Made by a program: the position numbers and the translations under genes | Notes under the pieces: generated by a model | Seen by the model: only the letters and a program-made list of their open reading frames with translations | Databases searched by the model: none | Told to the model about the DNA's origin: nothing | Assembly: GCF_040954835.1 (NCBI RefSeq) | Contig: NC_090716.1 | Span: 8,572,775 to 8,636,774 of the forward strand | Origin: Lepisosteus oculatus | Taxonomy: Eukaryota; Chordata; Actinopteri; Semionotiformes; Lepisosteidae | Length of the DNA: 64,000 bases | Direction of reading: 5' to 3' | Part shown: positions 11,575 to 23,867 of the stretch, piece after piece | Position numbering within the stretch: position 1 is the stretch's first letter | How the letters are laid out: each line of letters opens with the position of its first letter

Positions 11575-14500
11575 ATGTCTCTGATTGCACTGGTGGTCTG
11601 CCTGAGCCTGGGCTCCGGTGCCTTTGCCTCCCATTTGCAAGGTGGGATCATGACCTTCAGTCCCAAAGGAAGAAACCCAGACGGGACTTTCAGGGTAAGA
11701 GTTGTGTTTTCAATATCACACTCTATGCATGCAGTAGAATAGCTTTTTATAAGGATCATGGGTGATTTTTATTAATATTCCATCTTTACTCAATACTCTT
11801 GCAAACAGAATGCCAGTCAGACAGCAATTATGGTTTGTATAAGAACACCATTTTATCATATTTTAATTGTATTATTACTAGCAGAGTATAGCATAATACT
11901 GTACTTCATTCAAAAGTGGGAAGGAAAAGAAAATCCACATCTTGGAAGCCTACATTCCAGTTAGACATGGGTTGTTATTACCCAACCTGTTTTTCTTTTG
12001 TATTGCATAAAACAATATGAATATTATAATGTAACAATTGTTGATCACATTTACTTAACACATTAAACAGAAAACATATTTAAATGAAGGGGTGAATGAT
12101 ACTCACTGAACACTGCATTGCAGGTAGATTTTCGGTACAAAGAATCATTTAGAAATGGCTGCCATCAGGAATTTTACTGGCCATGCCGGAGTGGGAACTG
12201 TGGACAAAACACCTATTTTCAATATGGGAAAATAGATGACGACCCATTAGGAGGTGGCTGGTGTCAGGCAGAGGGAGTCATGACCAGAAGCATTGCCAGC
12301 GACAAACCTTTTGAATTGAGGTAAGGAAGTTTTCTCAATTTTAAAAATGACAGAGCAGTATGATGCTATATAATAGGCTGAACTATCACATTTTTCAGTT
12401 TCACTGACATAATTCTTTTATGCATTTGTTTGTATCAATATTACAGTGAGTCAAGCTGTTGCTGGAGCTCTGATTCATACAGTCCTCTCTCTTGGCAACT
12501 TTTGACATATGTCGATCTAGGAACAAGATCGGATACCAGACAACCAAACAGGTCTCCTGTAACTACCCTTCCACCAATAATCCGGTATGGCAATATAGAT
12601 TTTTAAATAATGTGTTTAAATATTGCACTTCACAGAAAAAACTATATAATGTGCATATCTTGATTTAGAGACAAACATTCCTATACTAGGCATAATTAGC
12701 TTTCAGCCAAATCAATCTTCAAATGAGATTACAGATTATAAATGGCATGCACTAGTGCATCTACTTCTGGAAATGCTGCTTAATATTTTTTTAAAACACC
12801 TGCAATCTTATTTTGTGTTTTCAAGAGTACCCCAAAACTGTCCAATAACATACAGATTACTGGCACATGACCCAGATGGAGATCGTGTCAGATGCAGATA
12901 TGGATTTAAGCAAAACTTTGAATGCTATAACTGCAGCCAACATGTAGATTTCCACTTTGATGAGGTAAGTGTCATGGAGAAAAATGATAAATAATGTCTA
13001 GTATTTGTATTTGCTAGCCTCACGCAGTTGTGAGCTGCTTAGTATGTGAACATTTATTTTCGTTTTCTGTCTTAAAATAATTGAATATTCTTTCATTTAT
13101 TTCCTTTCTTCAGCACATGGTTTCATTAGCATACAGTATACTGTATAGAGTGCAGTGTAGCTTTGTGTTCCTAATTAAAGGTAAAACAGGTTTATTCTTT
13201 AACAGTACCATAGTGCTGAAAAGTAATACTGTATATCCTCCAGTTACAAACTATAATATCAAAGATTGTTTAAAGAACATTCCAAGGATATTTGGGGAAT
13301 CTAACAAAAGATACAATTACTGTATTCTTCATTTACAAATATATAATTACATATGATATAAAGTATGAAGGGTAAAATGTGATAAATTAGTAGGGTCAAT
13401 AAGAACAATTGAATGGAGTCATGCACACTGACAAAATATCCTAAAAAGTGCATAAAATGAATCTGATGGGTAAGTCGGTAAGTTTTTTTTAATTATTTCT
13501 TTTGTTCTAATTTTATGAACAGCAGCATGCAGGTAGAATCAGTGGCAACCGAAGATTATTGGAATTTTGTTTGTAACCTCTGTATGAATTCGTTTCCATT
13601 TAGCATTTATCAATTCTGAATTTATAGAAACATGCATATTAATGTTTTTTTGTTTTTGTTGCGGACAAGACGATCTGTCTTACTTTCCCCATGTTGTAAA
13701 GTTAATTCTGAAATGCTGTACAATGGATACTTGTTATGTTATTTTGCTGCCCTGTCAATGTTTTGGGGGCTATTCTTGTGATTCTTTGGAAACTGTACAT
13801 TTATAAGTAAGCACGCATTTTTTCTCCCTTCCAGAATACGTGTGCCATTACATATGTTCGCTCATTGACGAGGGTTCATATCTTTGAGATTGTTATGGAA
13901 GATTTTCCAAGACAGTACATCAGTGTTACCTACAGGGATAACACATCATCAGTCCGATCCCCGTTGCCACTGTCTCGGCGCCGCCGCGCTATCGCAACAC
14001 CTTCACTTACGGATTACCAAACCATTTCCACTACTAAGTACCCACCTACCAGTTCTACGTCTCCCTTGAGCAAAATTCCTTTGCAATTTATTATTCAAGG
14101 TAGGAATTTAAAATATGTGTATTCTCGCTAACCCCTTCCTATACAAATAAGTGAAAGATATATAGTGGAATCATGCTGTTGTACTCTTTGTTTCTTAAGG
14201 ATTTGACAGGCCTTTATGATCAGCCGATCAAATACTTTACTTAATTATAAAAACGATGTACAGTAATGCCTCTCTTATAATTGTGACGTACCAGAGAACA
14301 GAAACGGGCAATTCAGGCAATTCTCAGTCAAATGAAAGCCATTTTAGTATTTGTTACCACACTGTACCTTGCATTTTATCTTCTGATCTTTGATTAATTG
14401 CTATGTGGGGTCCTGTTTGCAAAGTAGTGCATTAAAGATCTTGTTAATTGATACACTCATTGATGGCTTTATAATTTATTTTTCAAAATAAGTTGTACTT

Positions 14501-17500
14501 CCTCAAGAAACAGTGACCAAGGAAAAGAGCTTTAAATTTGAAGCACAACAATCAGGTGTCCGTACACTTCAAAACCTCAGCATGTTTGAACTCCTTAATC
14601 AACAAGTACACATTCAACATCGCTAGCCTTTGGGTTCCTGTAGATGCAGGAAGACTCCCCAAACCTGGACTTGCACTTTTGAGCTTGAACATCCATATAA
14701 GTTAAGGGTGCTAGTGCTCTAAATATTGTCTCATTCCATGTTTGGTCTTTGGGATGTAAACATCTACTGAAATCGTTGGCAGGGAGAACATTAGGACATA
14801 ATTTTGCTGCTGAGTCAATTCATTGACTCAAAAATGGTAATTTGTGGTATTTGTACATTTTATCTGAGCAATCTGAAATGCTTGCACATTTCAGTTTTGA
14901 ACAATACCATGACAATCACCTGACTTAATTTAATCTCTTATGCTGTCATGACAAAAATAATGCAAATACATACCTTGTGTGAAATGCATAAAAGCAGTTT
15001 TTCTTCTGGTTGTACTGCATATATTGGCAACAATTCAACCACAAATGTAAGTTGTGTGTTTTTCACATGAATGTGTTTTTTAAGTCTAGGCACAGAGCAA
15101 ACATTTTTTGTTTTTTTTTCAGTTTTCAAAATACTGAAATTAAACTCAATGTAACTATCTTGCTTTCCCATTGCTGTGTTTCAGTTGATAACGATGTGCC
15201 TTCCTGCACATTTGGAGATTACAGACCCAAGCTCCTGCCTCCCACCCCAGCCCACGGTGCCTTTCTGAATGCTACAGTGGATCATGTATTTGAAATCAGC
15301 GTTAGAGCACAAGCATTCTACTCCGTGTAAGGCATTAAATCACATTTTTCAGAAAACAGTAGAAAAAAAAACATTTCAAATGAAAAAAAACAACATAAAA
15401 ACACAATCAGCTCATAATCTGATCTAACAGGAACTTTAATAAATGTTCTTTACCACATTTATTGACATAATATTGGTTGCCCTACTACTCTAAATTAAAT
15501 AAAATACCACCAAAACTAAATGCATTGCATACTTTTACTATGTATTTAAGATCTTTGCAATTTTCTCCTATAAAGGATTTATGACATCAAGATCAGTGGA
15601 CCTCTGAATATCACAAAGTCATTCCAATATGATGACATCAACAAAACTGGACAAGCGTTCATACAATGGACACCAAATGTGAATGACTTAGATGAGCATG
15701 TTCCTATTTGTTTTATAGCAGAGACCAGAGATGGGTGAGTATGAAATTACCAGTTTAATCTTACAGGGGAAACCTTTCAGGATATTGCTAAGAGCATGCT
15801 GTCACTATATGCTGTCATTTGCCTTATCACTGTGCTGGGAGGGAGGACCACCTAAGCAGACTTCTAATTTCTGTTTTTGCACATATAAATTCAAAATCAG
15901 CAAATAAGTAGTTAAGCAACCCAAGACATGTCATATGTATTACTATCTGAGCCACAGATCCCTGCATTTGACATTCTGTTAAATTTAGCTGCTTATCTCA
16001 ATCAACAAACTTCTATTGGAACAGCAACTGTCACTATCCTTCCTCCTTTTTACATACTTTACTATACTGCCACTTCATTGCAGGAAACATATTTGGGATA
16101 GTTTTGTTTATATAGGGAAAAATACATCAGTTACAAACAAGAGCTCCCACATTGAATTGGGACAACAGTGCCCCTCTATCGAAGTCTTCAGTTAAAAATG
16201 AAATATACTTCTTTGTGACAGACGTAAGCACCTATTTAGTGAACCATAACGACTCTAAATAGTGTCTTTTTGGCAAAATCCAAAGAAGACAAGTTTGAGA
16301 TTCATTACTACTGATTTGTTATTAGTTTATATATTGGCTGATTATAACTGCTTGGACTGTCATGGGTAAATATCAACCTGGTCCAGACGCTGAATACTGG
16401 GAGCCAGTTTAAGGGCTTATGTCTTTCCTCCAATAAATATCCTGTAGATATTAGATATTTAAAGTTAATCACATTAAAGTTTAAAAATGTGAATTAAAAT
16501 TAATACTGTGTATCCCTGCTTATTCAAACTCGTTAGCATATGAACTTTCCCTTAAATACTTTGTTATTCTCCAGTAACAGGAATTCTTTGCAAAAAGTGG
16601 TGAAGCAGGTGGAAGCACAACACAGCAATCACTTATCTGTTGTATCTTATCAGACTTTGTATGTTAAAATTAAATGTGCCTGGCAAGCTGTTAGTTGTAA
16701 TGTGCCAAGATGTTAGGATTAGCAACACAAATGTATGCTGTTTACTACAGTATATTCTTATTTCTCATACATGTCATTAACCACTATTACACAGGTATTT
16801 GTACAGTAGAATAAATTTTTTACAAAAAGAGCGATTTTCTGTTGTATACAGGTCTGTGTTCCCTAGTAGCCATTACAGTGTCCAAGGTAACAGATGTATA
16901 ATATAAGACATATAACACCAGACAGGATGTATAAGACAGTTTGGGATCTCTAATTTATGAGAGGTCTGATGTCACATGCATGGACTTCTGTTGATTTTTT
17001 CTGAATTACTCTTTTCAGGTATCAGTCAGAAGTGAGATGTGTTGTGGTAATTGTTGGAAGAAATTATATTCGCAGTGGTAAATATACAACTTAAAATTAT
17101 AATTATTATTACATAAGGACTTTAACACCGAACATTACCTCCAACACTCCACAGAACATTTTTATTACAACATTTTGTTTATGCTCTTTTCTATCTTAAT
17201 GTATGATCATTTTGATTTAAAACAATTTGATTTAGGAAATGTAAAACAATGTTAAATAACTGTGAGTAACAGCTGTGTAAAATTTAAAATATCATAAATG
17301 GCAGCATGCTTGACTATAGCAAGTTCATCTCTAATTTTAAAAATAAAAATTTCAGCACATATATAAATATTTTAAAATTATTTTCTTTCCAATTTAAATC
17401 AAACAGGTGAAGCTGAAATTGAATGCACTGAGAACACCATGAGAATTGCTGTGCTCAAGTCTTCAGTCAGAGGAATTCATGAAAGCCATCTGCGTCTCAA

Positions 17501-19815
17501 TGACCCCTCATGTACGCTGACATCCAACGGCACTCATGTAGTTGCAATAATGTCACTTCACTCCTGTGGAACACAGCTTGAGGTGATGAGTGTTTCTGAT
17601 TCTTTTTCCACATTGTCTTTAAGTTGAACTGAGAAGTTGAGATTTAAATATTTTCTTTTAGTTAGCTATGGACATGTGACCAGGGGAATTTTGAACTGAA
17701 TTATTTTCTTTTTTATGACTCTTGCAGGAAGATCACAAATTTCTTATTTTCAAAAATGAGATTACATCATTTGATAACCTAAATGACATCATAACCAGGA
17801 AGCATCTGGTAGAGATTGGATTCTCTTGCTCCTACCCCAAGACGGGTAACGTGTCTTTCGAGTTCAAAGCACGCAGGATTCCCTACGTGTTCACGGAGTC
17901 TGGCTTCGGCAGGTTCACCTATCAGTTTGAGTTCTTCAGCTCCAATCTGTACAACAGAATGATCGACTCCAGGTCTTACCCAGTGACAGCGGAGCTGCGG
18001 GACATGCTTTATATGGACATTGTGGCGACATCATCTCTTCCCAACACCCAGCTGTTTGTGGAGTCTTGCAGAGCAACTCCTCATGACGACCCCAATGACC
18101 CCGTATTCTACGACATCATCAGAAATGGGTAAGTAAAATAAAATTGGAGGATGAGAGGAACTGTGAGGAAAGACATCTGCCATCTTTCTTGTGTGAAACA
18201 TTGCAGAAGTGTAGGGGAGAGGGTCTCAGTCTCAATGACATCATCAGGACCGGGTAACAAAAGAGATTGTCAGAAATCACTGTCACTGTCTTGGTGTATG
18301 GTGTAATATAAAGTACCTTTACCTTTGTTCTTATTCAGAAAGAAACCTTTGTGGGTTGGTGATTTAAAACAAAACAAAACACATTACAGCAGATACTCAA
18401 AACCTTCCAGAAAAGAGAAGGAGGGCTAATCAGTCAAACTGTGGAGCAAGAAAAAGCACACTGCCGCTAGTTTCCCACTAGCAAAATGTCACCCAGTTGA
18501 TTTCTTTCCAAAAGATGAATTTCTGCTAACAAACACAACCAAGTGCGAATTCATGGAGTCCCAAAATCCACCTAACCTAATCCACCTGGTTGGTTCTCAT
18601 ATAGTACATTTCTACTATACTTTTTATAATTGTTACTTTGTGTAATTTGGAAGCATTCGTAGCACCCATCATATAATACACAAGGATTTTATAAACATAG
18701 TAGCCTCAAATGAAAACACTTTTATGCTCTAAAAATGGTTGAATGTGACCTCCCTACAATTTTGAAAGTAATAGTAGCTTTGTTTTCTAGATGTCTTCTG
18801 GATAATACACTTCAGGTCTTTCCAAGCAACAGGACAGAGTACAGGTTTGGAATGGAAGCTTTTGCCTTCATCGGCCAGTATGAAGAGGTCAGAAAGACTC
18901 ATGAAGATCTCATGAACTTTGTTTTTATAATACCACTATCATAAGTTCTCGTCTAAAGTCAGAATTTTAAGATGAAGTTAATCTTCTATTAGTCTATATT
19001 CTATCCTTTCTTTAATCCAAAAGATAGGATTTAAAAGTACATTATTCAGTTTACAGCAATATATTTTTGTCTTTATGTTTAAAATGTGTTTTCAATAATG
19101 TTTAAAAGTTAAGTAATTTTCACTGTTGTTCAGTGCTGTCTGTGCCCTTGTGTGATTTAAGGTTTACATCAGCTGCATGGTCATCTTGTGCCAGGCTGGC
19201 AACCCCTACACCAGGTGTGCCCAGGGATGTACCAATGGGACTTCCATCTATGATGGGCATCACCTTCAAAAAAGAGATTTGGTTTCACAGACTGCAAGAC
19301 ACTACATTTCCCAGGGACCTGTTCGTCTAGCCAGGAGCTCAGGAAGTGCAGGTAAATTTGTATAAAGACTTTAAGAGCTTCGGTTATAATTGAGTAGTGT
19401 TAAGAGTGAGTCGATCTTGTCTTTTTGATGCATAATGCATAATCAAAGATCGAGATATACTAGGAGAATTCACAGTATACCTGTGAAATATACCACAGTG
19501 GAAAAGCAAAATATCCGGTGTAAAATATAATGAGTGCAAATATGTGAAAGATCTATCAGAGAGTCCCAACTGTTGTAACAATGAAAATATTTCCTTTTGA
19601 GATGTAGTTTTGAAAATGTAGCTTTGATAAATAATTAATTTCATCAAACCAATTCTTACCCGTTTTTTTCAGTATCCCAAGTGAATCTGAGCCCCAACAT
19701 AGTTTTTGTTGCTGGGACTCTCCTGGCTGCCATTGGCCTTCTGTGTGGAGTGGTCATCTATAAAGCCAAGATCTCAAAGGTCCAATACAAAGCTCTTCCG
19801 ACTGCAGACCTCTGA
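11575..19815 (+). CDS. ZP-module type I membrane protein, copy B (complete, 13 exons)
   Basis: Exons: 11575-11694, 12124-12320, 12447-12584, 12826-12964, 13835-14099, 15185-15326, 15576-15734, 17019-17077, 17407-17582, 17728-18128, 18791-18887, 19162-19351 and 19673-19815 (stop TGA). Total 2226 nt, 741 aa. Residues 1-18 form a signal peptide (MSLIALVVCLSLGSGAFA); the mature chain starts SHLQGG. Residues 19-150 are a Cys-rich domain (GCHQEFYWPC, SCCW). Residues about 152-286 include HDPDGDRVRC and a Ser/Thr linker with RRRR. Residues 287-406 are a further extracellular domain (EVRCVV). The ZP module runs from Cys413 to about Cys654 (NDPSC, SCGTQLE, ITRKH, VESCRATPHDDPND). A dibasic QKR follows at 667-669. 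The transmembrane helix is about 704-724, and the tail has YKAL at 733-736. The exon 11 donor (gtcaga) is non-consensus. The N-terminal part resembles, from memory, invertebrate extracellular proteins starting HFRGG. Probable extracellular polymer-forming glycoprotein; function unknown. Confidence 0.88.
13976..13987 (+). other. RRRR processing site in the copy B exon 5 linker
   Basis: CGG CGC CGC CGC encodes RRRR followed by AIA, inside a Ser/Thr-rich linker well before the ZP module. It is a good furin-type site. Copy A has no site here; copy C has only RSIR at the equivalent place. Cleavage here would split the N-terminal domain from the ZP part. Confidence 0.55.
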
Positions 19816-20096
19816 CCTGCTAATCCGCAAAGTGACACTGCTAAATGTGGTGGAAAGTGTTGAACAAATTATTCAAGTGAAATCCTGTGAAACAATTATA
19901 ATATACAGTACTTCAGTAAAATCATAGAATAACAGGTAAAAGGGAATTAACTGTCAAGCTTAACCAAGTAGATGTCTAAATCATGACAAAGCTATAATTA
20001 TAAGAAAAGCAATTCTTTTCCTCAGAGCTTTGTAAAACTCGTGTACATCTTTTATTCTTTTTAACGTGATTGAACTTGTGATTGGACAAAAATGAA

Positions 20097-20133
20097 AATA
20101 AAATGATAACACTATATGTAACATGTTAATAAA
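20097..20133 (+). promoter_or_regulatory. Polyadenylation signals of copy B
   Basis: AATAAA at 20097-20102 and 20128-20133, about 280-320 bp after the stop codon, in an AT-rich 3' UTR. Confidence 0.55.
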
Positions 20134-20633
20134 AACTTGAGCATAAAAGTGTGTTCTGACTTGTTATACCACTTCTCACACGAAAGAAAGAATGCAATGG
20201 TGAACTGTGTCAAGTTAGCCCTCGAGGCTACATGTTGATTTTTCCAAGACTTGCATTAGTTGGAGCTAAAACTACAGTATGTGTACTCAAGGGTGATTTA
20301 AAAGGTGTTGTTGAATAACTTCCCAAAGGCAACAGAAATATGTTTTTGCAGTTAATTGCAATCCATTACAGGATACAGTATATCAGTCCTGTCTCCGAAG
20401 GCTCACATATTTACTGTTTTTTTTTGTTCCAGCTTTGTTCTCAGTTGCATTAACCCAGATAACAAGTTGACTAGAATATTTTTCCCTATTAGAAAATAGT
20501 ATATTGTAACTGTGCAACAGTTAAAAGACAATCTCTAACATGCTTAAGAGGTGAATTCAAATGAATCATATTAGTGTGAATAAAGGTTCAGTTTCACAAC
20601 TGAGAACTCAGTAAGAAAATAATTCAGGTGGGT

Positions 20634-20845
20634 AGCTGGATCAGTATGCGTAGTCTGCAAAGGAACAAGTAATAGGTTTATTCCATGCTGAAAATTGAAG
20701 AGAGAAAACACAATTTTTTGTCTGTGGAGCCTTCTTCGGGTGTCAGCCTAAAGGTCCCACACCTGAAAAAGGCTTCACAGCCAAAGCGTTGTGTTTTCTC
20801 TCTTCTCTTTTCAGCATGGAATAAACCTGTTACTTGTTCCTTTGT
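20634..20845. mobile_element. Penelope-type fold-back insertion 1
   Basis: The left arm (gtgggtagctggatcagtat, caaaggaacaagtaataggt, ttattccatgctgaaaa, ggagccttcttcgggtgt) is followed by its inverse (cacctgaaaaaggcttcaca, gcgttgtgtttt, tttcagcatggaataaacct, acttgttcctttg). The arms pair into a long hairpin with no coding sequence between them. It shares ends with the elements at 8.8, 22.7, 38.2 and 52.1 kb. No clean target-site duplication is seen (only a short aaaataa on both sides). Confidence 0.75.
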
Positions 20846-22114
20846 AACAAAATAAGTTAGTTACCATAGAAAGTCAAGGCTCTTAAGGAAAATTATCCAG
20901 TGAGGCAATACAAGAAAAGCTACTAAAGTCCATGTTTTAACATTATAAATAGTTGGTACAATATAAAAAAAAGACATGTAACAAGTGAAATTGAAGACAT
21001 GCTGTTCTTTTTTTTTGCTACTCAGTATGTTTCCTGTCTCAGTCTTACCTAATTTAAGGAAATGCTAAACAGGTGCATTAGAAGAATACAATGAGGAAAT
21101 CAGTTAGAAGAATAATCAAGGTACAGTATGTTATGGACAGACAAAACACAAACCACAAAATAAAAGTACAGACCTCACCTGACAAGTGTAAGCACATGTG
21201 TTTTCATTTTTTTGTTTTTCAACATTAAATTTAATTTCAATTTACATTACAATTATGTAGTACCTTTTATTTGGTATTGCAGAAATAGTCCTCGCATTAT
21301 AGAAATTTGTCTTCTTTACTTTCTTTCACTGCAGGTCTTGGAGGTCTTGGAAGCACTCCCTCTCATATTTCTTGAAAGGCAGTGGAGTCACAGCTTGGAA
21401 GTCTTGCTTGAAACCTGGAATCACTTCCACTGCTTGTTAGGATGACTCAGTGTTCTGCAATGTCTGGAAAAATATAAATGATTAAAAGAAACTAAAAAAT
21501 ATAATGGCCACTTCCCAATTCTATCAGCGCAATGGCTCCCAAAAAGAAAGTTTTGAAAGGTGGCATCTGTTCCTCCGTATTGAAATCAAATATTATAGCA
21601 ACACCTGCCTTTGCCATTCTGAACCTGGTGTGAGTTTTTCTCATATTTGTCATTTTTTGAATCAGTTGGTTTACTGCCTCTGGGAAAGAAGACCTTAAAA
21701 GCTTTTTTATAACACTTGATTCAAGCCACTGTCTTGGCAGACTCAGCAATAATGTTATAATATTAATTTGCAAGTGCCAGGCATGATACCTGCCAGTTTT
21801 GATGTGGATTCACTACAGAGTGTTCAACTGAGATCAGTTTAGATGTTTATGATTCAATAACATAAAAGAGTAATGGTGATCAGAACACCATTTTGATTCA
21901 CACAGTAATATAATTTTATAATGTTGGGACAGCTTTTTCTCTAGGACAATACCTGTCATATTTGGACTTAACATGCTAAATACCTAAACCCTTGTTTAAC
22001 AATGTACAGCATTTTGAAAACAGAATGCTGGTCAGAAAGCTGCTTTGGTCTGCACAGATGCAGCATTCAGCGTGTATTTTATTTGTATAAGATTGACAGC
22101 AGCTAGAAACATAA

Positions 22115-22612
22115 TAATAATTGCTTACACTCAAAGCGCTTTACAGGTAATGGGGACTCCCCTCCACCACCACCAATATGCAGCATCCACCTAGAATTTC
22201 CCATTGAGGGAGGAGAGCAGAGAGTAATGAAGCCAATTCATAGATGGGGATTATTAGGAGGCCATGATTGGTTAGGGCCAATGGGAAATTTGGCCAGGAC
22301 ACTGGGGTTTAAACCCCTACTCTTTTCAAGAGATTTTTAATGACCACAGAGAGTCACGACCTCAGTTTTACATCTCATCCGAAGGACAGCACCTGTTTAC
22401 AGTATAGTGTCCCCATCACTATACTGGGGCATTAGGACCCAGATGGACCACAGGGTGAGCGCCCCCTGCTGGCCCCACTAACACCTCTTTTAGCAGCAAC
22501 CTTAGTTTTTCCCAGGAGGTCTCCCATCCAGGTACTGACCAGGCTCACATCTGCTTAGCTTCAGTGGGTTGCCAGTTGTGAGTTGCAGGGTGATATGGCT
22601 GCTATATGGAAA
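22115..22612 (-). mobile_element. 5S rRNA-derived SINE, copy 1
   Basis: Read on the minus strand, the head (22511-22602) has gaagctaagcag, gcctggtcagtacctggatg and ggagacctcctggg. These are the internal promoter boxes of 5S rRNA, diverged from the true gene. The body then runs to a tail ending near agcgctttacag. It shares almost its whole length with 39195-39663. Such 5S-headed SINEs (SINE3 type) are known in fish. RNA polymerase III would read it towards lower coordinates. It is not a functional 5S gene. Confidence 0.75.
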
Positions 22613-22693
22613 CATGATAGGTTTCTAATTAATTAGCCGAGCCATTTTTGAACATGAGCAAATCTAAAGCAGTTCTGTGCAATCTTTTTAGGT

Positions 22694-22935
22694 GGCAAAG
22701 GAACACATAATGGGTTTATTCCATGCTGAAAAGAGGAGAGAGAATACACAAAGTTTCGTCTGTGGAGCCTTCTTCAGGTGTCAACCTGAAAGTGCCACAC
22801 CTGACAAAGGCTCCACAGTCAAAACGTTGTGTTTTTTGCTCTCTCCTCTTTTCAGCATGGAATAAACCTATTACTTATTTAGTTCACCTATTCCTTTGCA
22901 GACTACGCATGCTGACGCAGCTACCCACCTGAGCT
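22694..22935. mobile_element. Penelope-type fold-back insertion 2 with perfect TSD
   Basis: The inverted arms are gggtttattccatgctgaaaa…ggagccttcttcaggtgt and cacctgacaaaggctccaca…ttttcagcatggaataaacc, followed by the tail cagactacgcatgctgacgc. The insertion is bounded by an exact 12-bp direct repeat, atctttttaggt, at 22682-22693 and 22936-22947, so this is one retrotransposition event. It has no open reading frame. Confidence 0.82.
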
Positions 22936-23801
22936 ATCTTTTTAGGTTTCCATGTTTGTGTAAAAAATAAATAAAACACAAATGTATGCTTTGTTAGTGC
23001 AGCCTTTGTTGTTCCTGTTCTTAGTGTTATAAAACCCAGGTGCCCGAGTCTGTCAGGATAACACTTGGAAGCCAATTAAGCTAAACAAATAAGTGGGTTT
23101 ACTTCAAATGAACGGTACCAGTGCTTACTATATGTGTGTCAAATTAGCTTTTCATTTTATGATGAAACACATTCAATGCCATTTTAATAAATGATATGAA
23201 ATAAAGTTTAGTACATTTTTTAGTAACAATAGCATCTCTGATCTTACATTTGGTCATTTTTCATACTAGAAATATTTCATTTAACATTATTAAAATCATT
23301 GATTATGAAACACTTATGATCAATAATAAACTAGAATAATTAAATAACTTAATTGTTTAATGCCAGTCAGCACTTTTGTAATTGGTAATTTTACACATCA
23401 GATCAGGGCAGGGCCTTTCTTCAAAATTGGTGTTGTAGACTTATGGGTCATTAGTACTTGGGTTGCTGTCATTAACAGTAGCAAATGCTCAGATACACTG
23501 GGTGTGTTTGTGCATTCCAGTCCTAGCCCTAATCTCTAGCCTACCTCATCAATACACACTGCAGAACATAGCAATAGTTGACTAGCCAACAATAATAACA
23601 TAAACCCAACAAACGTTTTTTTTTATGTGGCATCTTTCTGACACCTTTTTTAACTCTTGCTACATAACAACTTTGACATAAATTAAGCAAGAACTCATCA
23701 ATTGTTTGCTGTATATCATGTTTGATTAACTTCCTCATTTTTCCTTTTTAACTCCTATTGTGTTAGTGACAGGTGACTTCACTGGTATTTGTTTCCATCG
23801 T

Positions 23802-23810
23802 CTATATAAG
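23802..23810 (+). promoter_or_regulatory. TATA box of copy C
   Basis: ctatataag is a consensus TATA box about 60 bp upstream of the ATG at 23868. The surrounding sequence (gacttcactggtattTgttt, ctttgcatttctgttcac) matches the copy B promoter, supporting a short 5' UTR in both genes. Confidence 0.65.
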
Positions 23811-23867
23811 ACACTGTCCCTGTCTTTGCATTTCTGTTCACTGCGGTGAAATAACTACAGTGTTACA

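Larger units (their letters stand above)
19816..23867. other. Intergenic region between copies B and C
   Basis: This holds the copy B 3' UTR with AATAAA signals, two Penelope-type fold-back insertions (about 20634-20845 and 22694-22935), one 5S rRNA-derived SINE (about 22115-22612) and the TATA promoter of copy C. No further gene is supported. Short open frames near 21212-21773 show no domain. Confidence 0.7.

Noticed and set aside
22511-22602. Possible 5S rRNA gene
   Set aside because: Too diverged from 5S rRNA, continues into a long SINE body, and is repeated with the same body at 39.2-39.7 kb.
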